Position numbers and translations under genes: made by a program. From Panicum virgatum (Eukaryota; Streptophyta; Magnoliopsida; Poales; Poaceae), in NCBI RefSeq assembly GCF_016808335.1, contig NC_053149.1, forward strand, positions 12,079,714 to 12,143,713: a stretch of 64,000 nt of DNA, written 5' to 3'. The notes under the pieces are model-generated. The model saw nothing but the letters and a program-made list of their open reading frames with translations, searched no databases and was not told the origin of the DNA. Below are positions 1 through 9,792 of this stretch, piece after piece (position 1 is the first letter of the stretch; each line of letters starts with the position of its first letter).

Positions 1-120
1 CATTATAACACAACCGCCTCGATAAATCAGGCCCAGACGCCCAACCCACACTAGCCCACCCCAGCCCGCTAGCACCTCCAGCATATAAAAACAGGATCAA
101 ACCCTAAATCACAACTCCTA

Positions 121-435
121 TGTCGGTGTTTTATCGTCACATCTACCTAAGGATACCTTTATGTAGATGGATGATCGTGGGCAGTCGGCGAGATCGAGAA
201 CACGATGGTGCAAGCAACACAAAGATTTAGACAGGTTCAGGTCGCGAGTTGCGTAATACCATATGTCCTGTTGGGTGGTTTGTATTGCCTTGGATGTAGA
301 TATGTTGGAGAGGTCCCTGCCCGCCCTTATATAGACCGGGGAGTAGGGTTACATGGAAACCCTAGATCAATACAAGCCTAGGAACTTATCCGAGTACTAC
401 TCGGGTGCTTCCTATCCATTCCGACTAGTTCTAAG
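121..435 (-). mobile_element. Gypsy LTR fragment
   Basis: Read on the minus strand, this closely resembles the LTRs at 49089-49504 and 61139-61556. Shared landmarks are the TGTCGGTGTTT terminus, the stretch around ACACAAAGATTTAGACAGGTT, the GTAATACCATATGTCCTG region and a TATATA box beside a GGGCGGGCAGGGA-like motif. It is a related Tat-lineage LTR, truncated near 435. The same fragment is in copy B at 20579-20895, so it entered the block before duplication. Confidence 0.8.
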
Positions 436-886
436 TCTATATGATGGTTAGACTGTCCGCAGTGGGAACGGTAAAAGAAACGCTACGGTGTCTTTCAGTA
501 CCGCTTTAGCGGAAAAAAGACTGCAGCGGGTACTAGACGCCCGTACGCTATCGTTGCGGAGGAGCTGCCGTCCGCTACTCCCAGGGGAGAGCGAGGCATC
601 CGCTACCGCATCCCGAGGCCGGCGGCCCCCAACCACCAGGCCCTCCCGCCCAAGCTCGGAACCGGACAGGAGCGGCGCCTGGACGGCCACCGGCGAGGAG
701 GAAGGAGGAGGGAGAGGCCCACGCGGCGCGGCGAGGCGAGCTGGAGGCCGTGCGTGGCCAGAGGAGGGCGCGCCGGCGAGGTAGGTGGACGGAGGAGGAG
801 GAGGGAGGCCATGGACCCGCCGGAGCTCGTGCGTGCTGCCGCACTGGCCAGATCCACGCCGGAGAGGGAGGGCGTGGGGCGAGCAT

Positions 887-1090
887 CGGCCCGGCAGCAT
901 CCGGAGGCTGGAGGCGGCACGCATCCCCGTGGCGACCAGAGTCTAGAGCCTGCGCGCGGCCCAGCAGCGTCCGAAGGCCAGAGGCTGCGCGCGTCCCCAT
1001 GGCGACTGGAGGCCGTAGGCGGCGCGCGGCCCAGCAGCAGCAGGATCCCGGAGGCGGTGCGTGTCTCGACGCATGCGAAGGAGCGGCCAG
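887..1090. repeat. 70-bp minisatellite, about 2.8 units
   Basis: Units start with CGGCCC(A/G)GCAGC near 887, 957 and 1027, giving a period close to 70 bp. The array lies in the GC-rich part of copy A, and a diverged version is in copy B near 21267-21470. It accounts for the long overlapping open frames on both strands here. Confidence 0.65.
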
Positions 1091-1331
1091 AGGGAGCAGG
1101 GGCCGCGCCCAAGTGCACCACTCCGCCCGCCCGCCGCGGATCTTGGCCACGGCCGGCCGGTCCCGCTGCCCCACCAAGGATCTCCATCGCGTGTGGCCGG
1201 CGGGCTCGAGGGGCGGCGCTGGAGTGGTGGTCCGGCCGAGGACGAAGGAGCGTGGGGGGAAGAGGGAGGAGGAGGGGCGGCCGCCAGAGGAGATGGCCGG
1301 GCTTGTCTTTTAAAAAAAAGAGATGGCCGGG

Positions 1332-1336
1332 CTCGC
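1332..1336. other. Copia target site duplication CTCGC (left)
   Basis: CTCGC directly precedes the 5' LTR start TGAAAGC. An identical CTCGC follows the 3' LTR end CCTACA at 11454-11458. The uninterrupted paralogue near 21690-21700 carries one copy. Confidence 0.93.
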
Positions 1337-1730
1337 TGAAAGCATCTAGGCCCCTAATTCGAGTTTTGGTAATTAATGACAACAGTTTGTGGATTAACGA
1401 TTTCAGTTGAGACAATGAGTATAGGTTGATCCACGGATGAAAGAGATTTGGTTGTGAAGGTATGGAGTTTTGGAGATGATGAGCAAAGCTCGGGCTCAAG
1501 GCAAAGGTATAAAATAGGGCTTTTGTATTTTACCGGTCACAAGGCGTTTAGTGGATGAAAAGTGACCGGATTTGTTGGATAGATAGCCGTACTATCAAGA
1601 GGGGTTGTGTACTCATGCTTGACGGGTCTTTAGTGCCATTTTGCTCAAAATGTCTGGTTGCATGCATGAGGGCTAACGGCGTTTTGAAAAGATTTGAAAA
1701 AGACTAAGTTTGAAAGCTGACTGAGTAACG

Positions 1731-2226
1731 GCGGACAGTCCGCATCAGTGGGGCGGACAGTCCGCGACCGTTCCAGAGAGCTTGCAGAGTCTCTGGTGGG
1801 CTCGCGGACGGTCCGGCCCAGGTGGGCGGACGGTCCGCCACTATTTTTCAAATGTGTACCAGAAAGGGTGTCTGTCTGGTGTGAGCTTCAAAGTTGAACG
1901 GCGGACAATCCGCCCATGGGGCGCGGACGGTCCGCCGGCTAATCTCAGGTTTGTACCAGAGAGGATGTTTCTCTGGTTTGGGCTCAAAAGTTAAACTGCG
2001 GACGGTCCGCTACTGAGGCGCGGACGGTCCGCAGGCTAATCTCAAAATTGTTCCAGAGACGATGTTAGTCTCTGGTGGGTTGGAACTCTTTACTGCGGAC
2101 GGTCCGCCACTGGGGCGCGGACGGTCCGCCAGGGCTTAACGGCTAGTTCTGACATGCATTTATTGCACTCTGACTCACTGGTTTATAACGGCGGACAGTA
2201 CGGTTTTTGAAACGCGGACGGTCCGC
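1731..2226 (+). promoter_or_regulatory. U3 array of GCGGACGGTCCGC palindromes and hairpins
   Basis: Twelve copies of a 13-bp odd palindrome (6-bp arms, one central base) start at 1731, 1753, 1804, 1826, 1901, 1923, 1998, 2020, 2095, 2117, 2191 and 2214, mostly in pairs about 22 bp apart. Between the pairs are CCAGAGA...TCTCTGG inverted repeats at 1773-1796, 1956-1976 and 2053-2075, with a weaker one at 1859-1879. Hairpin plus palindrome pair forms a module of about 97 bp repeated four times just upstream of the TATA box. The arms are kept while spacer text varies. The 3' LTR holds the same array at 10187-10682. Confidence 0.85.
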
Positions 2227-2246
2227 GACTTCGCAGAAAAGAGTGT

Positions 2247-2299
2247 AACGGCTAGTTTTTTGAGGGGTGTCTATATATACCCAATGCCCGGCCATTGGG
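2247..2299 (+). promoter_or_regulatory. Copia LTR core promoter: AACGGCTAGTTT, TATA, start-site hairpin
   Basis: AACGGCTAGTTT at 2247-2258 is followed by TATATATA at 2272-2279. Right after comes the inverted repeat CCCAATG-cccggc-CATTGGG (2280-2299), at or just before the expected transcription start. A second AACGGCTAGTT lies at 2138-2148. AACGG is the core of plant MSA (MYB3R, G2/M) elements; linking it to cell-cycle control is inference. Confidence 0.6.
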
Positions 2300-3002
2300 A
2301 GGCTCTCTTGGCCATTTGGATAGCATTCTTAACATATTAGAGCTAAGGCATCCCTCTCTCACACACACTTGCTTAGAGATTGCATTCTTGAGAGTGAGAG
2401 AGCTTCCTAGTGCATTGCATCAAGAGTTTGAGCTTTGTGGCATTAGGGAAACTTCAAGCAAGCGTCATCAACTTGTTACTCTTGGGAGTTGCCGCTCCCT
2501 AGACGGCTTGGAGAAGTGGATTTCGTGGAGCTCCTCCAAGGAGATTGTTGAGGAGCCCCGATTTCGGTTGTGAGAGGTTTTGTGCTCACCTCACCGGAGT
2601 GGTGAAGAGCAACTCTAGTGGAATCGAGGTGTGGAGCGGTTCCTTGATTCTAGCCGGCTCAAGATCAAGAGGTTCTTGATAGAGGAGCGGTTGATTCTTG
2701 GAATCCACCTCAACGTGGATTAGGGGTGACCGGCAAGTCATCGACACCACGGGATAATTTCTTGTGTCAAGCTTGGTTACTTCTCTTGCTCTTTAATACT
2801 TGCTTTTACTTTGAGCAATTTACTTTACTAGAGCTTGACTTGTCTCTTGTCACCCTAGGTTGCAAACCCATCTAGAGATAGTAATAGCATGACATAGGGC
2901 TTTTCCTTTGTTACTAATTAAATTTCTCTAGTGTTGTTGGCTTTAGATTTTAAACCGCCTATTCACCCCCCCTCTAGTCGGTATTCTCTAGTCCTAAGAA
3001 AG

Positions 3003-3313
3003 AGAAGAAGGCTTTTGTGCAAACTAAAACTACCTTTGTGAAGAGTAGTGGCAAGCCATATTGTGAAAAATGCAAGAAGGTTGGCCATGTTGAGAAGAAT
3101 TGCACCAACAAGAAAGTCATATCCTTTTATTCAAGTTACATGCTTATGAAAAATTCAAATGGCAATGTTAGTGCAAAATTTGTTGGGATACCTATAAATG
3201 GTGCTAAAAAGAATGCCATTTGGGTGCCAAAAGTCTTGGTCACTAATGTGGTCACTAACATTCAAGGACCCAAGAAAGTTTGGGTACCTAAAAGAGTTAC
3301 TTCCTCTTTGTAG
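3003..3313 (+). pseudogene. Copia gag C-terminal remnant with zinc knuckle
   Basis: Only the end of gag survives. A CCHC knuckle is visible (CEKCKKVGHVEKNC, pattern CX2CX4HX4C) at about 3065-3106. It is followed by a basic stretch and the KVWVPK segment typical of the gag-protease linker. The reading frame enters straight from the LTR deletion junction, so there is no start codon, capsid region or primer binding site. A TAG stop ends the frame at 3311-3313. Confidence 0.85.
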
Positions 3314-3602
3314 GTGAATTACAAGTCCGGAGGAAGACATTGAGTGTTTGATAGTGGATGCACTCAACACATGACCGGAGATCAAATGATGTTTTCCTCT
3401 CTAGATGAGAATGTGGGTGGCTATAGTGACATCATCTTTGGTGACAATAGCCGGGGCAAAGTCAAAGGAGTTGGTACAATTCCTATCTCAAGCAATCATT
3501 CTCTTTCAAATGTTTTGTTGGTTGATTCTCTCAAGTTTAATCTCTTAGCGGTCACTCAACTTTGTGATTTTGGATATAAGTGTAGTTCACTAAAGATGAT
3601 GT
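3314..3602 (+). pseudogene. Copia aspartic protease remnant
   Basis: The DSGCTQHMTG active-site motif at about 3350-3379 marks a Copia retropepsin, which would cleave the gag-pol polyprotein. A TGA stop at 3341-3343 lies immediately before it, in the same frame as the gag remnant. Near 3587 the frame shifts by one base relative to the downstream integrase frame, consistent with a single-base loss. The protease is thus cut off on both sides. Confidence 0.85.
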
Positions 3603-3603
3603 T

Positions 3604-4985
3604 GTGGTGACTAGCTTGGATGGAAAAGATCACATCTTTACGGGATTTAGACATGAGGATGTATATCTTGTGGATTTTGCTACTAAAGAGGCAAATTTGT
3701 CCACTTGCTTATTCACTCAATCATCTTTGGGTTGGTTATGGCATAGAAGGCTTGGTCATGTTGGCATGAAGCAACTCAACCGACTTTTGAAGCATGATTT
3801 AGTAGTTGGCTTGAAGAATGTGAAGTTTGATAAAGATAAGCTTTGTAGTGCATGTCAAGCTGGAAAGCAAGTTGCAAATACTCATCCCACTAAGAGTGTC
3901 ATGTCAACCGAGAGACCATTGGAATTATTGCATATGGATTTATTTGGTCCTACAACATATAGAAGTATTGGTGGAAATTGCTATTGTCTTGTGGTAGTGG
4001 ATGATTACTCAAGATATACATGGGTTTTCTTTCTTCATGACAAGGCCGATACATATGACACTTTCAAGAAATTCTTTACAAGGGCCGAAAATGAATTTGA
4101 TCTCAAGGTGAAGAAAGTGAGGAGTGACAATGGAAGTGAGTTTAGAAACACAAGAGTTGAGGAATGGTGTGATGAGAAAGGAATCAAGCATGAATTCTCA
4201 ACCAAGTACACTCCGGAACAAAATGGTCTTGTTGAGAGGAAAAATAGAACCTTGATTGATATGGCAAGATCAATGCTCTCCGAGTATAATGTTTCGGATA
4301 GCTTTTGGGCCGAAGCAATCAACACGGCTTGTCATGCCTCTAATAGATTGTATTGTCATAGATTTCATAACAAGACCCCATATGAGTTGCTCATTGGAAG
4401 GAAGCCAAATATATCATATTTTAGAGTGTTTGGTTGCAAATTCTATATTCTCAAGAAGGGAACTCGGTTATCAAAGTTTCAAAGCAAATGTGATGAGGGT
4501 TTTCTTCTTGGATATTCATCTAATAGCAAGGCTTATCGGGTCGATAACAAAACACATGGCATTGTTGAAGAAGCATATGATGTTGAGTTTGATGAAACCA
4601 ATGGGTCTCACAATGAACAAGAAAATCTTGATGATGTGAGAAGTGATGGTTTGAGAAATGCAATGAAAAATATGTCAATTGGTGATATTAGACCAAGAGA
4701 AGAAGATGAAGATGAAGATGGTCCTTCTATCTCTATTAGAGTAAATCCTTCAACTTCTATCAAAAATGATCAAGCACAACTAATTGTACAAGATTCTAGT
4801 AATGATGATTCTCAAGTACAAGATCAAGTTGGTTCATCTAGTGCACCTTCTTCATCAACTCAAGAACCCATTGTTCCTCAAAGAATTCATCATGTTCTTG
4901 CAAAGGATCATCCGGTGGATCAAATCATGGGTGATATTAGTAAGGGTGTCCAAACTCGATCTCGCATTGCTTCATTTTGTGAACA
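3604..4985 (+). pseudogene. Copia integrase
   Basis: The domain inserts element cDNA into the host genome. The N-terminal HHCC zinc region is visible (HRRLGHVG, then CSACQAGK). The catalytic core shows MDLFGP for the first Asp, RSDNGSEF for the second and a glutamate in the VERKNRT region. A long acidic, Ser-rich linker leads to RT. This part has no internal stop, but it lies between the upstream frameshift and a stop in RT, so it cannot belong to a full polyprotein here. Confidence 0.88.
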
Positions 4986-6543
4986 TTATTCTTTTGTATC
5001 TTTTCTTGAACCTAACCGTGTAGATGAAGCATTGAGAGATCCGGATTGGGTGAATGCTATGCATGAAGAATTAAATAATTTCACCCGGAATCAAGTTTGA
5101 GATTTAGTAGAGAGGCCCAAGAATTATAATGTTATTGGCACAAAATGGGTTTTTAGAAACAAGCAAAATGAAGATGGAATGGTTGTGAGAAACAAGGCAA
5201 GATTGGTAGCTCAAGGCTTCACTCAAGTCGAAGGTTTGGATTTCGGTGAAACTTTTGCTCCCGTTGCTAGATTAGAAGCTATTAGAATTTTATTAGCTTA
5301 TGCTTGCTCTCACAACATTAAACTTTTTCAAATGGATGTGAAAAGTGCTTTCTTAAATGGCAAGATTAGTGAACTTGTTTTTGTTGAGCAACCTCCCGGT
5401 TTTGAAGATCCCAAGAAGCCAAATCATGTATACAAGCTCTCTAAAGCTCTTTATGGTCTTAAGCAAGCTCCACGAGCTTGGTATGAAAGATTGAGGGATT
5501 TTCTTATTTCTAAGGGCTTCAAAATTGGTAAGGTTGATACTACTTTGTTCACTAAAGATATTGGTAAAGATTTGTTTGTTTGTCAAATTTATGTTGATGA
5601 TATTATCTTTGGTTCAACTAACCCAAGCTTTTGTGAGGAATTTGGTGAAATGATGTCTAGGGAATTTGAGATGTCCATGATTGGTGAATTGAGTTTCTTT
5701 CTTGGACTTCAAATCAAGCAACTCAAGGAAGGCACCTTTGTGTGTCAATCAAAATATGTGAGGGATATCTTGAATAAATTTGGTATGGAAGATGCAAAAC
5801 CAATCAAGACTCCTATGGCCACAAATGGGCATCTCGACCTAGATGAGGGAGGTAACCCGGTTGAGCAAAAGCTTTACCGTTCTATGATTGGTAGTTTGCT
5901 TTATTTGACCGCATCTAGGCCCGACATCATGTTTAGTGTTTGCATGTGTGCACGATTTCAAGCCGCACCTAGAGAATGTCATTTGACCGCCGTCAAAAGG
6001 ATCTTGAGATACTTGAAATATTCTCCTAATATTGGTTTGTGGTATCCCAAGGGTGCTCATTTTGATTTGGTTGGATTCTCGGATTCGGATTATGCGGGGT
6101 GCAAGGTTGATAGGAAAAGCACCTCCGGTGGTTGTCAATTTCTTGGAAGATCTCTTGTATCATGGTCATCAAAGAAGCAAAATTCCGTGGCTCTTTCAAC
6201 CGCCGAAGCGGAATATATCTCGGCCGGAAGTTGTTGTGCACAATTGTTATGGATGAAGCAAACTCTTCTAGATTATGGTGTGAAATTTGATGAAATTCTC
6301 TTGTTGTGTGATAATGAAAGTGCCGTGAAGATTGCCTCTAATCCGGTTCAACATTCAAGAACCAAGCATATTGATATCCGCCATCATTTTCTTAGAGATC
6401 ATGTGAACAAGGGTGATATCAAGATTGATGGTATTGGCACGGATGATCAATTAGCCGATATATTTACCAAGCCTTTGGATGAATCTCGGTTTTGCAAGTT
6501 GAGAAATGAGTTAAATATCATTGACTTCTCAAATGTGGCTTGA
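4986..6543 (+). pseudogene. Copia reverse transcriptase and RNase H
   Basis: RT begins around 4990 and is interrupted by a TGA at 5098-5100, in frame with the rest. Downstream are KARLVAQGF, the QMDVKSAFLNG motif and the catalytic YVDD box at about 5590. RNase H follows, with SDSDYAGC, a TAEAEY segment and KHIDIRHHF, and a natural TGA at 6541-6543. The later part (5179-6543) is uninterrupted and close to normal family length. The stop replaces what is normally a sense codon in this conserved region. Confidence 0.9.
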
Positions 6544-6807
6544 AAACTAGCACATATGGTATATGGTTCTTTCATGCTCTCCTTGTTTCATTTTTCTGAA
6601 TTTTTGAGGTATTTTTGAGCCATTTATGAGTTTTCATGATTCTACTCTATTTATTTTTGAATTCTTGTTGAAACTTGCTCATATGAGTCTTTTGAAGGTT
6701 TTTATGCAATATTTGAGATTTTTGGATTTTTATATGAGCAATGATCCCAAATCGGAGTTGGAATTGAGAAAATTGGCACAATTCTGGACAGTCTGAAATT
6801 TGGTACT

Positions 6808-7010
6808 GCGGACAGTCCGCGGGTAAGGGGCGGACAGTCCGCCAAAGGACCGCGGACGGTCCGCCTGTGCTGGGCAGTTTTTACCAGAGGCAGTTTCAGT
6901 CGGTTGGCAGTGCAAAAAATTCAACGGCTGACGGTCCGCCAGGATATCGCGGACAGTCCACGACTGGACAGAAAGGTGGGGTCAGCCAGACTTGACTTAT
7001 ATTGGATGTC
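6808..7010 (+). promoter_or_regulatory. Internal palindrome array with TATA-like site
   Basis: Downstream of pol, copies or near copies of GCGGAC(A/G)GTCCGC start at 6808, 6830, 6852, 6927 (partial) and 6949. A TTATATT motif follows at about 6998-7004, then a CT-rich leader around 7010-7075. The order palindromes, TATA-like, pyrimidine-rich leader resembles the LTR U3-R layout. It stands ahead of the extra ORF and may be a separate promoter; no expression evidence is available. Confidence 0.45.
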
Positions 7011-7412
7011 CCTCTCACTCTCCCCCACCAAACCGCACATATCCTCCAAAAGACTCTCTCTCTTTCTCTCTCAAGCACGTGGGGGAGACAACAAGGTCAA
7101 GCCTTTTTGGAGTGGTTCCCGAACGGTCCGAGCACATCCCCGGACTCTTCTCAAGATTGTGCATCATGTCCTCTCGGTATTTCGATGAATCCCTAACTCT
7201 TGTTCTTGGATTTCTTTATTGGAAAGAGTTAGGGTTAGATGCTCCGATCTATTTTTGGACCATGGATTCTTGAAAATACTTGGGGGATCTTATTCCTAGT
7301 GATGAGGAGATGCTATAGTTTAATTTTGGTTGGTGGATTTGTATCGAAACTCAAAATGTGGGTGAATCAAAGATGAGGGCGATTTTGTGTTCCTGCGCAG
7401 AACAGATGGGTC

Positions 7413-7501
7413 GCGGACAGTCCGCCTGCTGGACGCGGACGGTCCGCCGTGGTAGTTCATGAACCGCGGACGGTCCGCGTTCAGAAGTGCGGACGGTCCG
7501 C
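7413..7501 (+). repeat. Second internal palindrome cluster
   Basis: Four GCGGAC(A/G)GTCCGC palindromes start at 7413, 7435, 7466 and 7489, again 22-31 bp apart as in the LTR. They lie in non-coding sequence about 150 bp before the ATG of the extra ORF. A CTTGATCTCAG/G sequence at 7591-7602 could serve as a splice acceptor for that ORF. Confidence 0.7.
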
Positions 7502-7650
7502 TAGTATCAGATTTTTCAGATCAGTGCTGAATTGAGTTATATCATTAAGTATTGATTCAATGACTTTAGTAATTGTTCTTATGGTTAAATCTTGATCTCA
7601 GGCCACCTCGGACGATCATCAAGGCCACTGCTTCAAAAATTAAGAAGGCA

Positions 7651-9192
7651 ATGACTTCCAAGAGACAAAGAGACAGTGATGACTCGGATGATGTGGATTA
7701 TGCTCCAAATGTCAGTGAGATGGCTGCTGCATCTTCAGTGGGAGATGTTGGTGATGAGTCTTCAGAGGAAGATACTGAGGGGGTTGACAATGATGTTACA
7801 GATTTGATGGGGCTGGATCTACCTAGTCGACAGTGGACTGCAGAAAGCTATGCAAATGCAAGAGCAGTGGATCAGTTCAGCTTGCCTCGTGACACCAACA
7901 TTCTCTTCTTCAAAACCGAGGTACAAAAAGATGTTTACTTTGGTCATCTAATTAAGAAAAATGTATTCAAACATCAGACCATTGACATAGGCTACATGAG
8001 ACAACAACAAGTCATGACTGATCTAGTAGATAGATTTCAGCAAATGGGGTTAGCTAATTTTCTGCAGCATAGGTGTGATTGGAATGAAACTGTGATACGC
8101 CAGTTTTATGCCACTCTAGAGATCAACATGATTGAGGAAACTTTTAGGTGGACAACTGGGAAAAGAAGCTATGGTGCTACATTTGCACAGTTGGCTGAGG
8201 CAAATGAATTGGATTATAATTTCATCACTAGTGAGCAAAGTATGAATATTGTGTTAGAAAACCCTCTAGATGAGAATGACTATCCCATGTTCTATGAGCC
8301 TGCACATCTTGGAATTGCTAGAACTTTTGGGGGCACTCAGGGTCTGAGGCATCATCCTGCAGTGATCAATAAGATTGCTAGAGTCACATTCATGCCTAAG
8401 AGTGGCAACAAGGACAAGATTAGAGGACACTATTGGAATGTGATATCTCATGTCATGAATGGAAATAGAATCAATGTCATTGCTCTTATCATGGATCAGC
8501 TTGCAGATTTGAGGCTAAACATGGAAATGAACTTATATTTTGCTCCATATATTATGTCCATCATCAAGGTTAAGACTAGTTTCAGAGGGATATGTGAAAG
8601 CAAGCACACACCTTTCAGGCCATTCAAGAATGACAATGCTTTTCTCTTGAGGCCTTTGACTCCCTTCCCTGGAGATGATATGGATGCTGAAGCACAGGGG
8701 CAAGATGATAGTGATGATGATGCTCACATGGGAGCAGCTGCAGCTCAGCATGCCATGCCACCACCGCACCCTCCAGCACAGCAGCAGTGGGCTCCTCCAG
8801 CTGGCTATTTTGACCCATACTTTGCATCCATGCAGGAGAGCATGTCCTCTCAGATTGCGGGGTTGGCTAATCAGATGCAGAATCAGATGAACCTAAACTT
8901 TCAAAACATGCAGCAGCAGATGCTCCAGCCCATGATGGCTCAGATGCAGGGGTTTCATGAGAGTTTACACTCAGATATAGCAGCTCTTGACTCACGTTTT
9001 GAGGATTTGCCCTCTTCTGAGCAGTTTGAGCAGAGACAGGAGCAGCTAGAGCAGCGCTTTGATGCCTTCAGCACAGCCTTCACTGGATTTTCGGATCACT
9101 TCTACTCGGTATTTCCGGCTGCAGTGCCGCCTCCAGAGTTCTACCCGCACCAGCCGTTCTACCCACCGCCACCTCCTCCACCAGCCGTCTGA
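7651..9192 (+). CDS. Extra 3' ORF of the Copia element (env-like position)
   Basis: The ORF is intact, 513 residues from the ATG at 7651. An open frame extends slightly upstream, but without an ATG. It lies between pol and the 3' LTR, where SIRE-type elements carry an 'env-like' ORF. The N-terminus is Ser/Asp-rich and acidic. A globular centre (roughly residues 60-345) follows, whose WNETVIRQFYA stretch recalls the 'putative plant transposon protein' domain family. Next come a Gln/Met-rich, probable coiled-coil segment (about 400-485) and a Pro-rich tail. I see no convincing signal peptide or transmembrane helix, so an envelope role is doubtful. It is the only undamaged long frame in this element. 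Function is unknown, and domain assignment is from memory. Confidence 0.7.
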   Translation: MTSKRQRDSDDSDDVDYAPNVSEMAAASSVGDVGDESSEEDTEGVDNDVTDLMGLDLPSRQWTAESYANARAVDQFSLPRDTNILFFKTEVQKDVYFGHLIKKNVFKHQTIDIGYMRQQQVMTDLVDRFQQMGLANFLQHRCDWNETVIRQFYATLEINMIEETFRWTTGKRSYGATFAQLAEANELDYNFITSEQSMNIVLENPLDENDYPMFYEPAHLGIARTFGGTQGLRHHPAVINKIARVTFMPKSGNKDKIRGHYWNVISHVMNGNRINVIALIMDQLADLRLNMEMNLYFAPYIMSIIKVKTSFRGICESKHTPFRPFKNDNAFLLRPLTPFPGDDMDAEAQGQDDSDDDAHMGAAAAQHAMPPPHPPAQQQWAPPAGYFDPYFASMQESMSSQIAGLANQMQNQMNLNFQNMQQQMLQPMMAQMQGFHESLHSDIAALDSRFEDLPSSEQFEQRQEQLEQRFDAFSTAFTGFSDHFYSVFPAAVPPPEFYPHQPFYPPPPPPPAV

Positions 9193-9792
9193 CTTTCTTG
9201 GCAATTGATGCCAAAGGGGGAGAAGGAGCTTTGGAGTGCTTGGATCGCTTTGGAGTGCTTGGATCTAGGGGGAGCTCATGGACTTCTTATGGAGATCATT
9301 CGTTTTCAGCTTCCGCTTGCCTCTCATGTTTTATTTGTGTCTTTCATGAACTCTATTTGAGACTTGTGTTTGGATTTGAACATTTGGTTTGTATTATGTG
9401 ATGAACTATGTTAGTTTATGCTACTCTTATCTATTTATGTTCATCTTGTGGTTGTGAGGTTGTGCTAACCATGCTAAAGTTCATATCATATATATCTTGT
9501 ATCTTGTATGCCTCGATTTCCACGTGTAGGGAAAACTCCGTCAAAGTTTCAAATATATATATGTGTACTTGGTATTCATGCAAATTTATATGCACATATC
9601 AAGGGGGAGTTCTCTCTACTCATCGAACTTGGTGAATTTATTCATACCATATTCTGAAATTTTCATGAAAATGAGTAAGTTCTTCCAAAGTTCAATTACA
9701 AGTCCACCTTATGCCTAGTGTATAAAGTTGACTTGAAAACTTTTATCACTCCAAAATTTAGTGTTGTCATCAATTACCAAAAAGGGGGAGAT
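9193..9792 (+). other. Copia 3' non-coding region with polypurine tract
   Basis: About 590 bp of AT-rich non-coding sequence follows the extra ORF. It ends in the purine run AAAAAGGGGGAGA at 9779-9791, the expected plus-strand primer, immediately before the 3' LTR. A shorter AAAGGGGGAGAAGG run lies just after the ORF at about 9213, and AAGGGGGAG recurs near 9601. I see no gene here. Confidence 0.8.

Larger units (their letters stand above)
1..1336. repeat. Duplicated block, copy A, left part
   Basis: This segment matches the stretch beginning at 20459 nearly base for base and runs off the left window edge. It opens with a short sequence rich in CCGCCTCGAT-like motifs, resembling CACTA subterminal DNA. 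A minus-strand Gypsy LTR fragment and a GC-rich segment full of overlapping open frames follow. Positions about 435-513 are an insertion of roughly 70 bp absent from copy B. The block is interrupted at 1336 by the Copia element and resumes at 11459. The GC-rich part could be captured genic DNA, but I recognise no protein in it. Confidence 0.85.
1337..2987 (+). repeat. Copia 5' LTR, 3' end deleted
   Basis: It begins TGAAAGCATCTAGG and aligns without gaps to 9793 onward (offset 8456). Homology stops between 2982 and 2987, whereas the 3' LTR continues to CCTACA at 11453. U3 holds a palindrome/hairpin array, then an AACGGCTAGTTT box, TATA, and a short inverted repeat at the presumed start site. 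The open frames seen inside it (for example 2295-2573) recur identically in the 3' LTR and are not genes. Confidence 0.92.

Noticed and set aside
448..1499. Several long overlapping open frames on both strands
   Set aside because: They lie in a GC-rich 70-bp repeat region, are not preserved between the duplicated copies and resemble no protein family.
1731..2226. CRISPR-like interspersed repeats
   Set aside because: Repeat spacing alternates between about 22 and 50-75 bp, the repeats are palindromes in an LTR, and the DNA is from a plant.
2295..2573. Open frame of 92 codons
   Set aside because: It lies inside the Copia LTR and recurs identically in the other LTR; it is leader/R-U5 sequence.
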